NCBI GenBank assembly: GCA_037042185.1
Contig: JAXQJY010000032.1
Location: forward strand, 1,240,001 to 1,304,000
From: Sordariomycetes sp. S80-01Y
Lineage: Eukaryota; Ascomycota; Sordariomycetes
Direction of reading: 5' to 3'
Length of the DNA: 64,000 bases
The notes below the pieces were generated by a model that was given only the letters and a program-made list of their open reading frames with translations, made no database searches and was not told the origin of the DNA. A program made the position numbers and the translations under genes. Positions 58,945 through 64,000 of the stretch are shown piece after piece. The first letter of the stretch is position 1. Every line of letters starts with the position of its first letter.

Positions 58945-60040
58945 TCACCAAGTCATTAGAAACAAAGAGCATTATCCCACTATATGCCGATGATCTACAA
59001 GGCTTCGGCAAAGACCCTGCGTCTCTTTGGAATCAAACCTGTGCCGTTCTCCCGGCAGTGATTTAGCGTGGAGCAGTTGAGTTCATGTTGGGAGTAGCTG
59101 GAGGCTATATCCGAAGTGTCTCGGCACGTAGCCTTGCAGTCCTCACGCGGACTTGCCATACGGTAGTACAGGCCTATAGAGCTGTATGAGCTGCTTTACT
59201 CCGGCAGATAAATTCTGTACTATGAATTTTGCAGTTTACGTTGTGATCCCATTATGACCGGAGCGTACACCCGTCGGATCGAACGACAGAATAACCACTG
59301 GACTCGAGCACCTACACATCGTCACTTCGGCACTCCGTACGTCTTCTGTTATCTGACTTGAAAGCACTTACAATAAATCAAATCTGGACGTTTTGATTCT
59401 CTCATGCGCAACCAAATCAGAGCCGGCCATCAAGTTGGTGGAAGACAAAGCCGAAGAGAACATCCCCTCTGATTCGTGCAAGGACGTGGCGACCTCCCAG
59501 CGAATAATCGAATACTATCGTCGGCAATAAAACTCAAGAGAATACCCCAGACTAACAGGAAATACCACACAGGAAGGAAGCCTCACACCGGAAGCTCAGG
59601 TCCCTAGAGTCCGCGTCCAGTTCGGCGGACTGAGCTCACCAACTCCGCCCTTGCGCCCCATCACACCGAGCTCCAACTCGACGAACTGCACTGCAGCCTT
59701 ATGACGTGGAGCTTGGAAAGGATTGTCGGGGGGTTCCATGATTTCACTCATCATAACCTGTGCTGACGCGGAGGTGTGAGGTGGGTGGGGCGCTGCACTC
59801 ATCGCCGCATGGGAACTACTACGAGATCGCGGGCGCTTTCGCCAACAGCCACGCGGAGGCTTTCTGCATCAGAGTGGCCCAAGAAGCGGAGGCCTTTCCC
59901 GAGTTACAATGGAGGGTTTCGTAGACTGCGTTGATGACCAACACGGAGGCTTTGTAATCGGAGGCGTCCTGGGACAGTCTTCGAGATTGCCAAGAGATCT
60001 TCAATTGCCGTTTTGGGACAGTTGCTGGAGGGTTTGGCAG

Positions 60041-60048
60041 TATATAAG
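60041..60048 (+). promoter_or_regulatory. TATA box of the short-chain dehydrogenase gene
   Basis: TATATAAG about 115 bases before the ATG at 60160. Confidence 0.55.
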
Positions 60049-60159
60049 TGCTTCACGACGACGACTGAAAGATTTGAAGCCAGCAAGCAGAGCAATTCCA
60101 AAGTTTTCAAGCATCCATAATTATCTAAATCGTTCAAGCAAGAATCAAAACATCTCAAG

Positions 60160-61229
60160 ATGCCTTCCTACTTTGTCACCGGCGCCAACAGGGGCCTTGG
60201 AGTGAGTTCCAAGCCACACCAACGACATTGACCTCACACTGACTTCCACAGTTCGAATTTGTTCGCCAATTATCGGCTGACTCAAGTAATACTGTTATTG
60301 GGCTTGTTCGCGACAAGGCTTCCGCTGAGAAGAAGGTGGCTTCTGAGCTTGCTGGAAGATCCAACATCCACCTCATCGAAGGTGACGTGACGAACTACGA
60401 CGCCCTCAAGGTATATTCTTTCCTCAAAGCGCCGAGACCATATGCTGATTCTGTCAAGTCTGCCGCTGCAGAAAGCTCCAAGATTACAGGTGGAAGCCTC
60501 GACTACCTCATCGCGAACGCAGGCTACGTCTCGAACTTTGACCCCTTTGATGGAATCGGCACCCTGTACGCCTCTCCTCCTCTCTGCCTTGCGCGCATTT
60601 TCCGGAGTCAGCTTACAATATGAATGCAGAGATGAGAAGTCACCCAAAGAGCTCGAGGACGACCTGATCAAGTCGACGCGCATCAACGTAATCGGCCAGA
60701 TCCATCTCTTCAGCGTCTTCCTCCCCCTCATCCTCAAGGGAAAGGCAAAGAAGGTCATTGCGCTCAGCAGCGGCCACGCCGACCCGGAAATGGTCAACAA
60801 GTTCGACGTTGAGGTCGCGTCTCTGTACACGATCAGCAAGGCGGCGTTGAACATGGCCGTTGCCAAGTTCAACGCCCAGTACAAGAAGGACGGCGTTCTG
60901 TTCCTGGCGCTGTCGCCTGGAATGGTTGACACAGGAAATATGGACAACAGTAAGTCTTTCTGAACTCCATGCTGCAGTCTCGGGGTCTCTGTGACTGCGG
61001 GGCCTCGACGCTTTGTGATGTCTGGCTGACTTTGGCAACAGTGACCCCTGAGCAGCTGGAGAGTATACAGCCCATGCTCGCCAAGTTCCAGGCCTATGCA
61101 CCGCATTGGAAGGGCCCCATTACCCCCGAGGAGTCGATCAAGGCTATGATTTCGGTCTATGAGAACGCTACTCCTGAAAAGGACGGCGGTGCGTTCCTTT
61201 CGCACTATGGGAACAAGATGTGGCTTTAA
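60160..61229 (+). CDS. short-chain dehydrogenase/reductase
   Basis: Cytosolic NAD(P)-dependent oxidoreductase of the classical SDR family. Exons 60160-60201, 60252-60410, 60459-60565, 60630-60949 and 61042-61229 join in phase to 271 residues. Exon 1 ends in the cofactor-binding TGANRGLG. Exon 2 gives EFVRQLSADSSNTVIGLVRD and IEGDVTNYDAL, with an Asp that contacts adenine. Exon 3 has YLIANAG. Exon 4 holds the probable catalytic Ser in VIALSSGHADPE and the Tyr-x-x-x-Lys pair in LYTISKAALN, then LSPGMVDTG. The layout resembles fungal sniffer-type or carbonyl-reductase-like SDRs. The substrate is unknown. The third-intron donor is GTACGC and the others are standard. Confidence 0.9.
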
Positions 61230-61813
61230 GGGGCATGGCCGATGGGTAGAACACCCGAAAGTGCTTCCCGGAATTCCATAAGAGTGAAACTACATGTCAA
61301 AGCAAATTCATAGATTTTCCAATGCAAAAGCTGCTAGCTATGGTTCAAGTGCTGTCGCTGAAGCTCACCGCCTCGCATTATCCGGCTTTGGGGAAGGTTG
61401 TGAGCCCTACTATGCGTTCGACGAAACGATAAAGTTGTGACAGATATAGTCTGACCATAATTGTGCTGTGCTAACTGGGAAGCAACGCTACCCTTATTCC
61501 ATCTTTGATGATGGCGGCTTACACCACCGGTATGGGCACGCTAGGCGGGGATCCCCTCAGTGCGCGTTGAAAATCCCCCACATTGATCTCATGCATCATA
61601 AGCCTCTCATGCTTTCAAACCTAACACTTTTCTTCACCCACGTACATGCACAACATCAATCCAAGATCGAATCCCACGCTACATCTCAATTAATCAACCT
61701 TCATCAATTTCATTCCGCATACAGTCTCGCGCAGCAACACAACCCATCGCCAGATCAAGTTAAGACAAGCGTATCGTCAGTCTGGCGCTCAGCAGATACC
61801 TCACGGGATCACA
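61230..61813. other. intergenic
   Basis: 3' flank of the dehydrogenase gene and AT-rich leader of the next gene. No domain seen. Confidence 0.5.
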
Positions 61814-62353
61814 ATGGCGGACGACAATCTACGGCTCGAGAAAACCACTGTAGAGGACGACATGAACCACCTATCAATCGATACTGGAGAAGAGCTACCT
61901 GGGAAGAGGCAAGAGGCGCCAAAGAAGAAAGCCAAGAAGGCAGTCGTCGACTCCTGGGACGAAGAGCTCTCCTCATCCGACGACGAGCCAGCCTCAGCAT
62001 CTCTATCCAAGTCGACAACCGCGTCCGTCACGGCCGTGCCCAAGGCGCCCCCACCAACACCCATCTCGCCCGTCACTTCCAACCCGCAGGCTTCCTGGTC
62101 GCAAAGCACACCGTCGGGCAGCCCGGTGCCTGACCGGAACCCCGAAAAGCGTCCGGAGAAGACGGATGCGGTGGCTCGCAGGATGATCGCCGCGGGCCTC
62201 GGCTTGAAGGCGCCCAAGAAGACGGAGGAGCAGAAGGCGTACGAGAAGAGCGTCAGGGAGCAGGAGAAGAGGAGGAGGGAGCAGGAGAAGTTAGCCGAGG
62301 AGAAGCGGAAGGAGGATGCCGAGAAGGCTAAGCGTGCGGTGTGGGATGATTAG
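61814..62353 (+). CDS. small charged conserved fungal protein of unknown function
   Basis: Single exon, 179 residues, starting MADDNLRLEKTTVEDDMNHL. The N-terminal half is acidic with a lysine-rich patch (PKKKAKKAVV) and a following VDSWDEELSSSDDE. The middle is Pro/Ser/Thr-rich. The C-terminal 60 residues look conserved: TDAVARRMIAAGLGLKAPKK followed by a long Glu/Lys/Arg helix and a terminal RAVWDD. I recall similar C-termini in many ascomycete hypothetical proteins but know no role. The basic patch could be a nuclear signal. It converges with the GST gene, 124 bases apart. Confidence 0.75.
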   Translation: MADDNLRLEKTTVEDDMNHLSIDTGEELPGKRQEAPKKKAKKAVVDSWDEELSSSDDEPASASLSKSTTASVTAVPKAPPPTPISPVTSNPQASWSQSTPSGSPVPDRNPEKRPEKTDAVARRMIAAGLGLKAPKKTEEQKAYEKSVREQEKRRREQEKLAEEKRKEDAEKAKRAVWDD

Positions 62354-62477
62354 AACCTTGAGGGGGACTTGGTTTGTATGTATTGCTCTCATTGTATTCT
62401 ATCTATCCATCTGTGACAGACGGTCACAACCGCTATTTGTTTTCTGTGCGCAGCGTGGCAAGCCCCACTGGTGACAG

Positions 62478-63200
62478 TTACTTCTTCATGGAGGCGGCCA
62501 GCTGGCCGTAGATCTTTGACACGGAATCGCGAGCCATCAGACGGTTGTGCCACGCGACGAAGTTGGGATACTTGTTTTCAACGTCGTAGCGGTCGTAGAT
62601 GGCGGCCTTGAGGGGTGTGGCCGGATTCATGACGAGACCGTTCCACGGAACCCAGGCAAAGTCCACGTAGGTCAACTTGTCACCGAGCAGGTACGTCTTG
62701 CCCTTCAGAATCTCCTCGAGCACCTGCACGACCCTGACAACCTGCTCCTCGTACCTCTCCTTGGCGCTCTTCACATCCTCGGGGTGGAACATGTGGAACC
62801 AGACGGCCTGGCCGAAGTAGGGCCCCTGGCCGCTCATCTGGAAGTGCAGGTACTGCTTCAGATGCCACTTGTCCGCCGTGTCGGTGACGTTGAGCTTGTT
62901 TTCCTTGTCGTAGGTCTCGACAAGGTACTCCAGGATGGCGCCGGACTCCCAGATGGTGAGGTCGCTCGCGTTGGGGTCGACCAGGGCCGGGAGACGACCG
63001 TTGGGGTTGATCTTGAGGAAGGTCTCATCCTTGGGGTTTGCGATGACGGTGGCGTTGTACGGGATGGACAGCTCTTCCAGGACGAAGAGGACTTTGAGAG
63101 GGTTCGGACCCTGGGCTGGGATCTGTTAGAAGAGAAGCAGGAACGGGGGTGCTGCTGGTTTACCGTGGGTGTAAACAGTGAGTGGCTTGATGGAAGACAT
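62478..63200 (-). CDS. glutathione S-transferase, Ure2-like
   Basis: Cytosolic GST that conjugates or reduces substrates with glutathione. Exons 63200-63164 and 63115-62478 join in phase to 224 residues. Exon 1 gives MSSIKPLTVYTH; exon 2 continues AQGPNPLKVLFVLEELSIPY, the thioredoxin-fold start of fungal Ure2-like and GstA-type enzymes. The glutathione-binding part NPNGRLPALVD and TIWESGAILEYLVETYD follow, with the Ser/Glu pair in ESGAI. The helical C-terminal domain contains LGDKLTYVDFAWVPWNG and YPNFVAWHNRLMAR. An earlier AG (7 bases upstream of the chosen acceptor) would break the frame. A TATA box lies about 120 bases upstream, suiting an inducible detoxification gene. Confidence 0.93.
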
Positions 63201-64000
63201 TGTTGCGAATGTGACCGCTAGTCGACTGGGAATTTGTGCTGTAGAGTATTGATGGTGTTGATTCAAATTGATGAGTCCTGCTTTGATGTCTATACCTACA
63301 ACTCAGCGAAGACTTGGGCTTTTTATACTCGAGAGCCCACCAAGATCCTGCCAGCTCATTGTATGCGTACCGCAGCCTCTTCTGCAACATCCTGCTCTGG
63401 TCTCCACAGCTTGATCCAAGCTGCTTGCTGATAGCCACAACTACTGTCACCCATCTCTAATGCAGACCTAGCATCATGACAAACGCGCTAATAGCCAGAG
63501 GCTGTTCCACCAAGTTCGTGAGCCCCAACCAGTCGGTTCGTGAAAAAGGGGGCCTTGACGCTCGAACGGGATTCGGCTTGGTTCCACATGCTGATTCCGC
63601 AGAGCGATCCCCATACCACCACGCACATCCACGACGTACTATACGTGTGACGGTCCGTTTCGAGTTGCTGTGCCGCGCACAGTATCAAACGTTTGTCAGC
63701 GACGCGCGCGGGTTGCCCAGAAGAGGCGTTCAGGCATGCACATGCGCGCGCGGTAGATGACTAAGGTCGTGTCAACTACCAGGCGCCACCCCTGTGGGAT
63801 GTACATCCGAGGGGCATCGGGTGCACGATGACACCGCAGGCCGCGCAGGTGATTCCAATATTGAAATTACACCGGGGGTTTGCATCAGCGACGCTGATAC
63901 CTTGACGACCTGATTTCCGCAGCTTGTCGGCTTGGCGGATTTGCGGATTGGTTGGGGCGTGTGCGCGGCACCGAGTTCTTCCGCCGGGCTCGCCATATGT
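63201..64000. other. right flank, no further gene seen
   Basis: Promoter of the GST gene and about 600 further bases. Short frames to the right edge show no domain. Confidence 0.5.
63318..63327 (-). promoter_or_regulatory. TATA box of the GST gene
   Basis: The minus strand reads TATAAAAAGC about 118 bases before the ATG at 63200. Confidence 0.55.

Larger units (their letters stand above)
58869..60159. other. divergent intergenic region
   Basis: About 1.3 kb between the HD gene and the dehydrogenase gene. It holds TATA boxes for both. A minus-strand frame at 59596-59802 and overlapping frames at 59819-60158 lack domains and I do not call them. Confidence 0.5.

Noticed and set aside
59596-60158. 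Overlapping minus-strand frames that read fairly protein-like
   Set aside because: The frames at 59819-60004 and 59904-60158 overlap each other in different phases, cover the TATA box of the dehydrogenase gene, and the former lacks an ATG. The frame at 59596-59802 has no domain.

Overview
The window is nuclear DNA of a filamentous ascomycete (Pezizomycotina). This follows from short GT..AG introns of roughly 45-160 bases with fungal GTNNGT-type donors and CTNAC-type branch points, two Zn2Cys6 transcription factors, a NUC-1-type phosphate regulator, a HET-S/LopB (HeLo) cell-death-type protein, and fungal forms of Mph1, Mex67, Cdc14 and Pcc1. A cutinase and a small cysteine-rich secreted protein suggest a plant-associated lifestyle. 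Class and genus cannot be fixed from the sequence; Sordariomycetes is an impression only. I support 26 protein genes. Many are multi-exon models assembled here by joining exons in phase. I found no rRNA, tRNA, CRISPR array or intact transposon.

Left part (1-15 kb), accessory in character: a NirA-like Zn2Cys6 factor that runs off the left edge; a gene-free stretch of about 5.5 kb; a three-exon cysteine-rich secreted protein (6827-7222); a probably GPI-anchored cutinase-family esterase (8689-9655); an isocitrate lyase/PEP mutase superfamily enzyme (11057-12023) followed in tandem by a six-exon Zn2Cys6 factor (12318-14573). Four copies of the palindrome CCGATCGG, two upstream of the enzyme and two between enzyme and factor, suggest a local regulatory unit.

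Middle part (15-35 kb), mostly housekeeping: a small conserved unknown protein, Alg10 (N-glycan precursor), Qcr10-like (complex III) divergent from Med4 (Mediator), a TM9/Emp70 protein divergent from Lcp5 (18S rRNA processing), a type II membrane putative glycosyltransferase, then Mph1 (FANCM-type helicase) divergent from Mex67 (mRNA export).

Right part (35-64 kb): a beta-propeller-like single-pass membrane protein, NUC-1-like bHLH regulator, Pcc1 (KEOPS) divergent from Cdc14, a HeLo plus pseudokinase protein, Erv29/Surf4 cargo receptor, an MBD4-like HhH DNA glycosylase, SF3B6/p14 spliceosome protein, a secreted HD-domain protein, a short-chain dehydrogenase, a small lysine-rich unknown and a glutathione S-transferase. 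Housekeeping genes tend to be in divergent pairs with short shared promoters and no evident TATA box. The secreted or metabolic accessory genes mostly have clear TATA boxes 70-130 bases upstream of their starts.
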